This document shows, in pieces, positions 48,638 to 57,671 of a DNA stretch of 64,000 bases (position 1 is the first letter of the stretch; every line of letters begins with the position of its first letter). Location: positions 1-64,000 of the forward strand of contig OZ242297.1 in NCBI GenBank assembly GCA_965207755.1, given 5' to 3'. A program made the position numbers and the translations under genes. The notes under the pieces were generated by a model. The model was not told the origin of the DNA and did not search any database. It saw only the letters and a program-made list of their open reading frames with translations. Origin of the DNA: Aldehydirespirator sp028819505 (GTDB taxonomy: Bacteria; Actinomycetota; Acidimicrobiia; Acidimicrobiales; Aldehydirespiratoraceae).

Positions 48638-50863
48638 TTACCCATCTCCTGAACCTATAACTCCTGCAACAAGGGACGCGACAACAGCGATGACGAAAGC
48701 CCACCATGCCTTGCGGACACTGCGTACTCGCTTAGCGAACACAGATGCTGCAAGATACGTATCTCTGACAGCCAGTTCAGTTCCGAACAACATGATCAGC
48801 ATAGATGCTCCAACTGCCACTAGCCAGCCCCAAGGTTCCGGTATCACCACGCCAATTGCAATACCCCCACCTGCAATCGTCAGTAGCATACTGCCAAGCG
48901 TATATGCCGAGAAACGCACGAGACGTCGACGATCGCGTCGCTGTTCCTCGGCTTCATCGATCAGGCCATGAAGGTCACGATTCGCCGTCTCCAATTCGGA
49001 GACACGTTCGTCAAGAGCCGGCATCCTGTCACGTAGCTCCGAAATCTCCTTCTCAGCTCGTTCCAGTGCATCCTCAGCTGCGCCCCTCTTCCTGTCGGCG
49101 TGGGCACGAAGCAACTCCTCACGAGATATCTTCTCGCGCAGTGTCGGAAGCACGCTCGCTTCTCTATCGAGCCGCAAAGCTGACTGTCTCGCCGCATCGC
49201 GCTCTTCAAAAAGCCGTCCCATCGTCTCGATCAATTCTTCGCCGACAATCTCCTCATCATCGGCTTCACGCGATCCCGATTTCGATATGCGGTCACGAAG
49301 TGCGGTGTTCGTTAGAATCTCCACTGCCAAGTCCGGCGACAGGTCGCCCGCGCCCTCGTAACGAGACAGTTGTGCTAGAATGCGCAGCGTGACTTGTTCT
49401 GACTCCGTGTCGAAGTCTAGGAGTAGCAGTGGCCCGCGAATGCTACCGACCAGCGCCTCATCCAACTCAGAAGACGATGGCACCCAGAATTGGAACAGTT
49501 GAATAAGCGAAGCTGGCTCTAGACAGATCGGCGGATGCGCGCGGTTTGACCGTCGCTTGTGCCTGTCGAATGACAACAATCCAAAGTCCAATGTAGCCAC
49601 CCAAATGGTAACATCTAGTGGAGATGAGACCGAAGGATGCCTTTCGCGACGGGCAAAGTGCCAGAGCACCATGTCATGAAGATTCGCGTCATAGCTCTTC
49701 TCTCCTCGACGACGGTGCTCTCGTTGGAACTCTGCTTGATCAAGCACATCATCGATGACGTCCTGGTCTATCCGAAGCTCATCTAGTCGGGTGTTGTAGA
49801 GTTCGACGTTCTTTCTTCGCAATACCGAGAGGAGGTCAGATTCGTAGGGGCCGAAGAAGTCATCTGACGATAGCCCAGCACCTGACGTGCTCGCCGCCTC
49901 GAAGTAGCGTGCCGCTAATCCGAGTGAGTTGGTACGACGCGCCGCCTCAGCGAGGTTCGGCTGCCCGCGAAAACCCTTCAAATTGAACATGACATCGCGA
50001 AGAACAGTTCTGGCTTCTTCTACGGTTATGGGTAAGGCATATAGTTTGAGCTGGATACGTGAGGACACCTGTTCTACAAGATTAAGCAGACTTGTCGCAT
50101 CCTCGTTGCCTGGATTGTCGTGGAGGTCTATCACCGAGAACAGGAAGTTGGTGTCTAGCAGTATTCGCACGCGGGATGGGACAACTGTCTGATCGGCGAG
50201 GCGGTCGAGCGCATCGCGTGGGAGTGCCGCTGCATCGATCGCATACTGTGCATTGAGACGCCTAAGGACGAATGTTCGAATGTCATCGTCACTCGGATCA
50301 ATAAACTCAAAAAAGAACTCGCGAATCTCCTGACCGTGCTCTTCCAAGAACTCATCCATATGGGAAGCGATATCAGTACGCTGGATGTCGGTAGAGGCTG
50401 TCAAAAGCTCATAGAGTCTAGCTCCGAGGTAGCGTACGATTGGAAGAATCAACTGCGTTTCGAGGGTGTTCCATAGGTCTTCAGCACGGTCGGCCAGACC
50501 GCGGTCCTTTGCTGCGTTCTCGAATTTCTTGCGAACGCGATCTTCTCTGTCACGAATCTTGTCTTCGTTCTCTCGTAAGGACTCCTTTACCATCTCCGAT
50601 ACACGAATAAGATGATCGTGCTCCACGAGAGATCCGTTCTCAAGTAGTCGCTCTAGGCCGCGGGTTATCTGTTCCGAGGGATGTTCGGCCCCTGCTGCCA
50701 GTCGGGCATTTTCGCAGATCTGGTCCCGTCCACATGGCCCTGTCGTATACGCGCATGCGAGTATAAGGCGCTCTATAGCTTGCTCCCACCATCCCGATTG
50801 ATTGAGAGCTACATGTTGAACTAGGCGCATCAGATCCGGTACGTAAGTTCCACGGTCAGCCAC
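48638..50863 (-). CDS. PIN-like nuclease with coiled coil and C-terminal membrane segments
   Basis: About 741 residues from a GTG at 50863 (GGAGG is 12 nt upstream; an ATG at 50830 is an alternative). The N-terminal 230 residues are helical. A PIN-like core starts SRVRILLDTNFLFSVIDLHD (about residue 230), with later acidic residues in DVTIWVATLDFGLLSFDRH. Then comes a long coiled coil (about 560-645, EDALERAEKEISELRDRMPA) and three hydrophobic helices: AYTLGSMLLTIAGGGIAIGV, WLVAVGASMLIMLFGTELAV and WAFVIAVVASLVAGVIGS. So it is a membrane-tethered candidate RNase. AT-rich relative to neighbours, consistent with transfer. Confidence 0.55.
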   Translation of the reverse strand: MADRGTYVPDLMRLVQHVALNQSGWWEQAIERLILACAYTTGPCGRDQICENARLAAGAEHPSEQITRGLERLLENGSLVEHDHLIRVSEMVKESLRENEDKIRDREDRVRKKFENAAKDRGLADRAEDLWNTLETQLILPIVRYLGARLYELLTASTDIQRTDIASHMDEFLEEHGQEIREFFFEFIDPSDDDIRTFVLRRLNAQYAIDAAALPRDALDRLADQTVVPSRVRILLDTNFLFSVIDLHDNPGNEDATSLLNLVEQVSSRIQLKLYALPITVEEARTVLRDVMFNLKGFRGQPNLAEAARRTNSLGLAARYFEAASTSGAGLSSDDFFGPYESDLLSVLRRKNVELYNTRLDELRIDQDVIDDVLDQAEFQREHRRRGEKSYDANLHDMVLWHFARRERHPSVSSPLDVTIWVATLDFGLLSFDRHKRRSNRAHPPICLEPASLIQLFQFWVPSSSELDEALVGSIRGPLLLLDFDTESEQVTLRILAQLSRYEGAGDLSPDLAVEILTNTALRDRISKSGSREADDEEIVGEELIETMGRLFEERDAARQSALRLDREASVLPTLREKISREELLRAHADRKRGAAEDALERAEKEISELRDRMPALDERVSELETANRDLHGLIDEAEEQRRDRRRLVRFSAYTLGSMLLTIAGGGIAIGVVIPEPWGWLVAVGASMLIMLFGTELAVRDTYLAASVFAKRVRSVRKAWWAFVIAVVASLVAGVIGSGDG

Positions 50864-51024
50864 AGGTCTGAAATACCTCCGTGTGATGTGTCGCCATTGT
50901 CGATGCTGGTAGTCTCTTGACTGCGAGTGTTCTCTGCCCTGCGGGGGCAAGACTTTCTTGCGCCGGTACCATCGGCTGTGGGCTATTCGCGGAAGCCGTG
51001 GGGCGGCGTTCGGGGGGTTTTGGG

Positions 51025-51564
51025 TCAGAGGAGGGGGCATTCTCCTAGGTAGTGGCGGGTGCTTGTTTGGCCGTCGGGGAGCAGTAGGACGGCTTCGGCG
51101 GCGCCGACGGCGACGATGGGTTGTAGGGAACGGGCGAGGCCCATGACCGATCGGTAGATGTAGCCGGTGACGATGGTCGTCTCGACGCGGCTGCCCTCGC
51201 ATTCGATGATGGCCACGTCGATGTCGTGGCCGTAGATCAGCGAGGTCCGGTCGACGCGGTTCTCGGCGGCGTCCCGGGCTTGCTGGAGGGTGCCGCCGCT
51301 GGCGATGGTGGCCGCGGCGACTCTGGCGGCTTCGTTGGCGGCGTGGGCGGCGTCTTGGCGGGCCGCGATGAGGCGGGGGCCGTCGTAGGCGAGGCCGCCG
51401 AGCAGCAGCAGCGCTGTCGCGATGACCGCGATGAACACCGCGTAGTCGCCGCGCTGGCCGCGGCCGCGCTCGTTTGCGCGATGGCGTCGGGGGCCCCTCG
51501 ACGGATCGTGGGGGCCCGCCGCCGGCGGGTCCGGGGATGGGCGCGTCGGGGGCGGGAGCGTCAC
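51025..51564 (-). CDS. TadG-like protein, second cluster
   Basis: A 179-residue paralogue of the gene at 45542, GTG start overlapping the TadE stop (GTGA). It has the membrane helix GDYAVFIAVIATALLLLGGL and the same ending RHYLGECPLL. In place of the RPVA repeats is a short Pro-rich stretch (LPPPTRPSPDPPAAGPHDPS). Confidence 0.7.
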   Translation of the reverse strand: MTLPPPTRPSPDPPAAGPHDPSRGPRRHRANERGRGQRGDYAVFIAVIATALLLLGGLAYDGPRLIAARQDAAHAANEAARVAAATIASGGTLQQARDAAENRVDRTSLIYGHDIDVAIIECEGSRVETTIVTGYIYRSVMGLARSLQPIVAVGAAEAVLLLPDGQTSTRHYLGECPLL

Positions 51565-52154
51565 GGGACCAGGTCCGGCCTGGAGCGGAACGGGTCGATG
51601 CTGGCGGTGCCGATGAGGCGGCGCTCCACGTCGAGGCCCGGCAGGGCGAAGCCGCCGAGGTTCTGGGGCTGCAGCACGCATCTGAGGAACACATAGACTG
51701 TGCCTGCCCGCGGCACCGCGCCGCCCGGCGCCGTCGGGACTTCCTGGCCGGCGACGTCGACGAACACGGTGCGGCTGTCGCCGACGAAGTTGTTGTTGCA
51801 CAGCACCCGGTTGTAGGCGTTGGTGTCCTCAGCGGCTGCCAGGCTGGACCGCGCCACCGTCTCGGCCTGGTCGGTGGTGGGGCAGCACAGGGCAGCTACG
51901 CGCGCCGCCCGGTTGGCGGTCGCCTGGAGGTTCTGCTCGATGCGGGACGTCTCCGCCAGCGCGTTCAGCGACACGATCACCAGCATCAGCATCGGGAATG
52001 TGATGGCCACGCTGATGGCCATCCCCGAGCCGGTATCCCCCCCGCGGCGGCGCCGGTCCCGCCCCGCCGGGTGCCCCGCCGCGGCATGGCCGTGCCGGTT
52101 CAGCACTGCAGGAGGCAGGTCCCGCACGGCCGACGGTCGGTGCCGGTTCAGCAT
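51561..52154 (-). CDS. TadE-like pseudopilin, second cluster
   Basis: A 197-residue paralogue of the gene at 46225. It starts MLNRHRPSAVRDLPPAVLNR at an ATG overlapping the upstream stop. The membrane helix is GMAISVAITFPMLMLVIVSL, then ETSRIEQNLQATANRAARVA, and the ending is DVERRLIGTASIDPFRS. It carries an added Arg/His-rich N-terminal stretch of about 45 residues. Confidence 0.7.
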   Translation of the reverse strand: MLNRHRPSAVRDLPPAVLNRHGHAAAGHPAGRDRRRRGGDTGSGMAISVAITFPMLMLVIVSLNALAETSRIEQNLQATANRAARVAALCCPTTDQAETVARSSLAAAEDTNAYNRVLCNNNFVGDSRTVFVDVAGQEVPTAPGGAVPRAGTVYVFLRCVLQPQNLGGFALPGLDVERRLIGTASIDPFRSRPDLVP

Positions 52155-52621
52155 CGCCAGATGTCGGTGCCGTCCAGCTGCGCGGCGGGCACGTCGTCGA
52201 GCGGCCCGCATGCCTGGGCGGTCAGCTCGATGCCGCCGAACACCGGTGAGATGGTCCCGCCGAACACGAGGACGGTGACGACGCCCCGTTCGGGCTCGAC
52301 GACCACGGCCGGCAGCCGGGTCTCCACCACCGAACTGGCCGAGGCGGCCATGGCGACTCGCGCCCGCAGGATGCCCTCGCACTCCCGAACCGTCTCTGTC
52401 GTGGTCATGTCGCCGTCGCATTCGTGCTCTCCCGGCCCGGCCGCCTGGGCCGCGGCCACGGCGGCGTCGGCAGCCGACTGCACTGCGGTGCGGGCCATGG
52501 CGACGATCACCACATGGACGCCGACGAGGACGGTGAACAGCACCCCGAGGAACAGGATCGCCGCCGACAGCGCCTCCCCCCGCTCGTCCCGCCGGACGGC
52601 GCGCATCATGCCGGCGCGCAT
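52148..52621 (-). CDS. TadE-like protein, first gene of the second cluster
   Basis: 157 residues from ATG 52621 (nearby ATGs at 52609 and 52606 possible). Reads RDERGEALSAAILFLGVLFT, MARTAVQSAADAAVAAAQAA, FGGTISPVFGGIELTAQACG and a clean end AAQLDGTDIWRC. It is the intact version of the frameshifted gene at 46785-47209. Confidence 0.7.
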   Translation of the reverse strand: MRAGMMRAVRRDERGEALSAAILFLGVLFTVLVGVHVVIVAMARTAVQSAADAAVAAAQAAGPGEHECDGDMTTTETVRECEGILRARVAMAASASSVVETRLPAVVVEPERGVVTVLVFGGTISPVFGGIELTAQACGPLDDVPAAQLDGTDIWRC

Positions 52622-52726
52622 CGGCCCGGGCGGGCCAACCGGCTCGGCGGTGCGCTCTGACACAGCGCAGAGCCTAGGTCGCCGCCGGCCTCGCCCGCCC
52701 CGCGGCGGCGGTTCGCGCCCCGGTCT

Positions 52727-53266
52727 GTGCTCGAAGCGTGCAAGACGGCTTGGCGCGATGCGCCACGCGAGCAGATAGCCCGAGACCTGCTCAACCACAA
52801 GGGGCAGCGTTTCAGGCTCGGCTGCCTCCTTGGATCGTGGCTGGCGATCGAGCAGGAAGCGGAGGCAGACGACTGGGGAGAGCAGGTTGCGAGCAACGCT
52901 GGCGAGGCTGAACTGGACTCTGCGACGGCTCCAACCGCCGAGGGGCGGGCCGAAATGCAGCAGAACCTCGAAGACCACGTTGAGAGGAGGACGACGAAGC
53001 TGCTGCAGCAATCGCTCGGATCCGGGCCCGAAGTACACACTGCGTTGCACTCGTTCGCGATGGAGAGGCTCGTCGAGCAGCATCTGGATGAATGGGGCGA
53101 GGCCTTCGCCTACGCTGGAGGAGGCTCCACAAGCAAGCGAGCACAGGCATTGCGCGAGATCTATGGAGAGGCCGCGCCCGTCCCCGGGGTCGAGTTCTCC
53201 GAGGCCGCGTCGGAGTTTCTTGCTGGCATGCGCAAGTTGGTGGCCCTTCGCGTAAACGTGGGATGA
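52727..53266 (+). CDS. 3' part of an unknown gene next to a repeat
   Basis: 179 residues from a possible GTG at 52727 with no ribosome site: LEACKTAWRDAPREQIARDL, then LEDHVERRTTKLLQQSLGSG and FSEAASEFLAGMRKLVALRV. Helical, soluble, no recognised family. The sequence just before it (about 52690-52726) is the flank repeat also found at 28230-28266, so the gene was probably truncated there. Confidence 0.45.
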   Translation: MLEACKTAWRDAPREQIARDLLNHKGQRFRLGCLLGSWLAIEQEAEADDWGEQVASNAGEAELDSATAPTAEGRAEMQQNLEDHVERRTTKLLQQSLGSGPEVHTALHSFAMERLVEQHLDEWGEAFAYAGGGSTSKRAQALREIYGEAAPVPGVEFSEAASEFLAGMRKLVALRVNVG

Positions 53267-53289
53267 AGGGTTGCTGGCACCGGTCGGTG

Positions 53290-54480
53290 TCACGTTGTCA
53301 GCAGGCCGCGGGCCGTGAAGTTGTGGGGGTTGGTGAAGCCGTGGGCGGTGCGTCGTAGCACTTGGAGCAGGTTGTTGGTGCCTTCGATTCTGCCGTTGGA
53401 GACCCAGTCGGCGCAGTGGTAGGCGAGGATCTCGTCGGAGCGGGCGATGATGGTGTCGACGATGTCGTGGAACTCGGGCAGCTCTCCGGTCTCGTAGACG
53501 TCGCAGAACCGTCCCAGGGCGGCCAGGGCGCCGTCGCGGTCGCTGGCGGTGTAGAGGCCGTGGAGTTCTTGGAGGGCCTGCCAGCCGGCTTTGAGGCGGG
53601 GGTGGCCGTCGAGGCGGGCCCGATCGGCGTCGTGGAGTTGGTCGGCGCGGCGCAGCAGCAGGAACCGGGCCCTGAGCACGTCTGGGTCGAAGGCGGGTTT
53701 GATGCCGTGGGCTCTCGGCGCTGGAGTGTCGTGGCGCGCCCCGGTGAGCCCCGCCGCGAACCGCCTGATGACGTGGAAGCGGTCCAGCAAATGGCGCGCT
53801 GAGGGCAGGCAGGCCTCCACGGAGGCATCGTAGGCGCGCGAGCCGTCGGTGACGACGACTTTGACGCCCCTGCGTCAGTGGTGGGGCTGTGACATCAAGA
53901 ACCCTGTGAGCGCAGCGCTGCTGCGGTGCTCGACCATTGACAGGGTGCGGCCGGTGTCGCCGTTGACGATCACCGTCACATACCGGCGGCGTTCGCGCAT
54001 CGAGGTCTCATCGACCAACAGCACCCGGCACCCCTGACGGCGGCGATGCTCCGCGACCATCCCCGACCAGGCCCCTACCAGCGTCATCACCGTGTGCCAG
54101 CCCACATCGTGGCGGCGCACCACCGCCCGCACCGTCACCACCCGCGCGTCGGCCACCAGGCGCCGTGTCAGCGGTCCGTCGAACTCGGGATGCTCCTCGA
54201 GCCAACGGTGCTCACAGTTGTCCCACGCAGACCGCCGCCGGCGCCACACCAACGTCACCCGCCGCCCCGTCGCCTCGCCGCCTCCAAGTCGCGCACCTCG
54301 CGCTCGCGGGTGTCATGCACCCGGCGGCACCTGAACCCTCACGTCGGGCACCGCGGGCGCCTCACCGTCGACTCGACAGCCACGCGCAGCTCGCAGGGCG
54401 TGTCGATCCGCACCTCCAGCAAACGGATCCGGCGCAGGTGCAGACGCACGCGCATAATATCGTAAGCCATCGAGGCCCTC
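53290..54480 (-). pseudogene. ISL3-family transposase, near full length, with stops and a frameshift
   Basis: From about 54470: MAYDIMRVRLHLRRIRLLEV, then RRPRCPT and a stop where the Cys codon should be. A frame break lies near 54262. Then RVVTVRAVVRRHDVGWHTVM, CRVLLVDETSMRERRRYVTV (DDE start) and FLMSQPHH, and a TGA at 53875-53877. In the same frame VVVTDGSRAYDASVEACLPS, LLDRFHVIRRFAAGL and SNGRIEGTNNLLQVLRRTAH follow to 53290. Most of the ISL3 protein is recognisable, yet it has two nonsense codons and one frameshift. Confidence 0.8.
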
Positions 54481-54576
54481 CTGGCTCAGTGGACGTGAAA
54501 TCACCGATCCCAGCAGGGCATCGACCCCTACTCAGCGACCCTCAACCACCCCGCTCGCCACGTTTCCGCGCAGGCT
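54481..54576 (-). mobile_element. ISL3-type terminus copy 4
   Basis: Reverse-complement of the shared terminus: its outer end AGCCTGCGCGGAAACGTGGC is at 54576, followed inward by GGGGTGGTTGAGGGT and TGCCCTGCTGGGATCGGTGA. It belongs to the transposase pseudogene at 53290-54480. The outer end is only 20 nt before the start of the kinase-Tpt1 gene. Confidence 0.65.
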
Positions 54577-54595
54577 CACAAAGATTGCTATCGCT

Positions 54596-57508
54596 ATGAA
54601 CCCCACTAGACCAGCATGGCCGAGCGCCCCGCTTGCGCGAAGGCTTCGGCGTCTCAGACTCTTGGAGGACGAGAGGTTCTTCCCCGAACTGAGTCGGGCA
54701 GGAATACCTATCGAAGTACAACAGACACTACTTGAATCCACAAGAAGCACCATCAGATACTGGATGGATCGGACTGCGTCAGGTGTCGAACTGACTACGA
54801 CTGAGTTGCTCCTGGCACTTGAGAGCCTGCGCCAGCAACCTGCCTTAGCCGCTCCACTGCTGGCCGGGCTTCGTGGAGCCAGCTACGACCGTGCTTCCGC
54901 CACATGCGCGCTCAATGCAGGACGAAGTCTGCACAACAAGGGCCGCCAGTACTACGCAGAACAAATGCTCGATGTGTCGACCAACTATATGCTTGAAGCA
55001 CAGCGCGAGCTGTCGTTTGCTTTGAGTACAGGAAGTCTGTTGGCAGAAGAAAGGACTGAAGCATTAGGAAAGTTCGCGGTTGCTGTTGCATTCTCCTCAC
55101 GATGGAATAAGACAAGCACATCGGTATTGAATCGGGCGCTAGAATTCCACAGAGAATCGATCTCTTCTGGGAATCAGACCAGGGAGGCATACTCGTACCT
55201 GATTGAATTGCTTGTGGCAAAATTCAATGAAACTTCCGATGTCGAACTCTTGAATGAGGCTATCGCGATTGCAACGAACCACAGCCTCCAATTGGAGCAG
55301 TCTGAGTTGCTGCTTAAGCGAGGAGTCTACAAGCACTCGCACCGAATGGCCGATTGGATCAGCGATCTTCAGCGAGCTCGAGACTTGGCCACGGCGTCTC
55401 GACCGATGTCAGGTGTAGACTATGTAAAGGAAGCTCTGGTTAGTGAGTTTGCGCTGTCCGCAATAGCTAGCCCCTGTCCATTAGATGCAACACAGATTAG
55501 GCTGCCTTACGGATTTCTGCGTGCACTTCCACGGATCTCACTGAGTGACAGATCGACACTACGCGCGGACGTACTCGATGCATTATTGCCGATGCGTAGA
55601 ATGTTGAATTCATGCGGAAAGCCCCCCAATTTAGTCGCCCAGCAAGTACTCTTTGCAGTCCTTCGAGATTCTCTGTCGCAGGGTACCGAGAATGCCAAAG
55701 AAGATAGCGGGCTCTTGGTACAGATTTCTGAAGAATCACTAGAGACTGGTGACAGCCGCTATCATGAGTATCAACGTGCAGACGCACTTCTAGCGAGAGC
55801 GACGGTCACTCCAACCATAGACGCTATCTCTGAGGCTGTACACGTAGTAGAGGCGCTAGTTGAACGGTATCCTGCTTGGCCATTGCCGCGTGTGGCGCTC
55901 GCCCATACTCGGACACTCTGGGCACAAAGCGGTGGAGGTGACGATGCCAAAGACGCCGCGGAACAGGCGTGGGTTGAGGCCGTACGATGGGTGATCAACT
56001 CGCCCGACTATCATCGAACGGACCTAGGCGGCCGAAGCGGCGTGTTTGCGGTAGAAGATGCTCGAGGCGATATTTCAACCGCTCTTGTCTTCAAACCGGC
56101 GGACAGCTCTGCGAACGCCGAACAGGAAGCCAGCCACATGAGGCTACTTGGGGATGCGATCACTGCGCATGACGCTGGAGACCGCTTCGGCGTTTCAAGT
56201 TCCTTGGGCATCATTCGACTTCATGAATCACAGATCATCCATGTGATAGAGCGCCAAATTGGAACTCGACTGTCTGAGTTGCATGTGAACGAAGCCGCCG
56301 ATTTGCTTTCAGCGTGCGTTGAGTTGACAGCGCTGTTCCAGAACTCAGCTCCTAAGCCCGATCAGGATCGTTCTGGCTGGCGCAAGTTGAAGAGCGGTTT
56401 GAAGCTCTGGAGCCGCACCCTGTTTCAAGACCATGGACTCGTAGATCGGTACATTCGAGATATGAAGTCCTGTTATCCTGACAACCTGCCACTCGTTCGA
56501 AAGCGAGATGCACACGCCAGCAATTGGGTTGTGGATGGTGCAGGTCGTATCATTGCAGTTGATCTTGAAGCAGTATCCTTCTTGCCCGTTGGACACGACA
56601 TCGCGCAACTGATTGAGGACTGTGGGCTTCTTCCAGTGAACGAGGAGGGTTTCGCGCGTAGGGCTCAACTTCTCAGGGACTATGTTGGTTGGCTCGATAT
56701 GCGTGTCGAAACCGAGTCGGTACTTCTTGCATATGACTGGTTTGCTCTATCTCGGGCAATTAGGGTTGTTTCATCCGCAACCGCCTCACGATCTCACCAT
56801 GTTCATGCTCGACAACTTGCAGCATATCTCGCAACCACAGCCGAACCAGATGGATTACGAGAATGTGCGCAGACTGTGAGGAACATTCTTCACCACACAG
56901 CTGCACCTGAAATACAACAGCCGCCAGATAGCACTCATCGACGAATGAGCAAGCGCTTGGCGTGGGTCTTGCGGCATCAAGCACCTCACCTTGGTCTTTC
57001 AGTTGATACTGCGGGCTTCGTGCCAGTAGACGAACTAGCAGACGCGGTGCAAGTAAAGTGTGAAGAGATTCTGGTCGTTGCAACTCATCCAGCTGAGCCC
57101 AGGTTTGAAGTGGAGGATGGCTGCGTAAGGGCATTGTATGGACACTCATTTGAAGTAGAGGATCTGCCTGATCTTGATGTAGAGACACCGACGACACTCT
57201 TCCACGGAACATCTTGGGATAGTCTTCCGCGCATTGCCAAGGAGGGGCTTCGACCAATGGGGCGCCAGAAGGTGCATCTCACGAATAACCCGAACGAGGC
57301 TCTTGAGGTGGCAAGCCGACATCAGAGGCCAGCACTGCTTGCCGTCTCCCCGGCTCGCGTCGAGTGCCTGCAGGCTGCTGCAGATGCAGTTTGGACGGCT
57401 GATGTCGTTGATCCGGACGGGCTTCAAGTCTCAAACCCCTTTGCTCAACCGCAGGCTCCGCCGGAGTGGCTCGCAGCTTCGATTGCCAGTGGAGAAATCG
57501 TCGCGTAG
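54596..57508 (+). CDS. helical-kinase-Tpt1 fusion protein
   Basis: A 970-residue three-part protein. Residues 1-470 are helical, TPR-like (ALESLRQQPALAAPLLAGLR, LNRALEFHRESISSGNQTRE). About 480-720 resemble an aminoglycoside-phosphotransferase-type kinase: ALVFKPADSS (Lys strand), VRKRDAHASNWVV (catalytic Asp and Asn, about 634) and GRIIAVDLEAVSFLPVGHD (metal Asp). From 784 on is a Tpt1/KptA domain: MSKRLAWVLRHQAPHLGLSV, VRALYGHSFEVE, TTLFHGTSWDSLPRIAKEGL and PMGRQKVHLT, with the catalytic Arg/His/Arg set apparently kept. Tpt1 removes a 2'-phosphate from RNA using NAD. The start sits 20 nt from an IS terminus, which may supply the promoter. AT-rich. Confidence 0.78.
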   Translation: MNPTRPAWPSAPLARRLRRLRLLEDERFFPELSRAGIPIEVQQTLLESTRSTIRYWMDRTASGVELTTTELLLALESLRQQPALAAPLLAGLRGASYDRASATCALNAGRSLHNKGRQYYAEQMLDVSTNYMLEAQRELSFALSTGSLLAEERTEALGKFAVAVAFSSRWNKTSTSVLNRALEFHRESISSGNQTREAYSYLIELLVAKFNETSDVELLNEAIAIATNHSLQLEQSELLLKRGVYKHSHRMADWISDLQRARDLATASRPMSGVDYVKEALVSEFALSAIASPCPLDATQIRLPYGFLRALPRISLSDRSTLRADVLDALLPMRRMLNSCGKPPNLVAQQVLFAVLRDSLSQGTENAKEDSGLLVQISEESLETGDSRYHEYQRADALLARATVTPTIDAISEAVHVVEALVERYPAWPLPRVALAHTRTLWAQSGGGDDAKDAAEQAWVEAVRWVINSPDYHRTDLGGRSGVFAVEDARGDISTALVFKPADSSANAEQEASHMRLLGDAITAHDAGDRFGVSSSLGIIRLHESQIIHVIERQIGTRLSELHVNEAADLLSACVELTALFQNSAPKPDQDRSGWRKLKSGLKLWSRTLFQDHGLVDRYIRDMKSCYPDNLPLVRKRDAHASNWVVDGAGRIIAVDLEAVSFLPVGHDIAQLIEDCGLLPVNEEGFARRAQLLRDYVGWLDMRVETESVLLAYDWFALSRAIRVVSSATASRSHHVHARQLAAYLATTAEPDGLRECAQTVRNILHHTAAPEIQQPPDSTHRRMSKRLAWVLRHQAPHLGLSVDTAGFVPVDELADAVQVKCEEILVVATHPAEPRFEVEDGCVRALYGHSFEVEDLPDLDVETPTTLFHGTSWDSLPRIAKEGLRPMGRQKVHLTNNPNEALEVASRHQRPALLAVSPARVECLQAAADAVWTADVVDPDGLQVSNPFAQPQAPPEWLAASIASGEIVA

Positions 57509-57671
57509 TTGGAATTGAGTTGGGGATCCTAGATGAGTAGTTCCACAGGGTCAGTGGTCGTAGGCGATGAGGGATCGGGCGGGGCCGGGTTGTTGGGTGG
57601 GTCGCCGAGCATCAGACACATGCGGTGTGGCAGCGCCAGGCCCTGCGGGAACGGCGTGTAGACAGAACCAC

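Noticed and set aside
48638..51694. Full 1018-residue reading of the PIN-membrane protein
   Set aside because: Its first 280 residues overlap the TadG coding region antiphase and are Arg/Pro-rich. The natural protein begins at about 50863.
52148..53293. 381-residue reading of the first TadE-like gene of cluster 2
   Set aside because: The upstream 220 residues are antisense to the plus-strand ORF at 52727-53266 and lack TadE features. The start near 52621 fits the paralogue.
53875..53877. In-frame TGA as a selenocysteine codon in the ISL3 transposase
   Set aside because: The same gene has another nonsense codon and a frameshift, and no Sec element follows. Decay is simpler.
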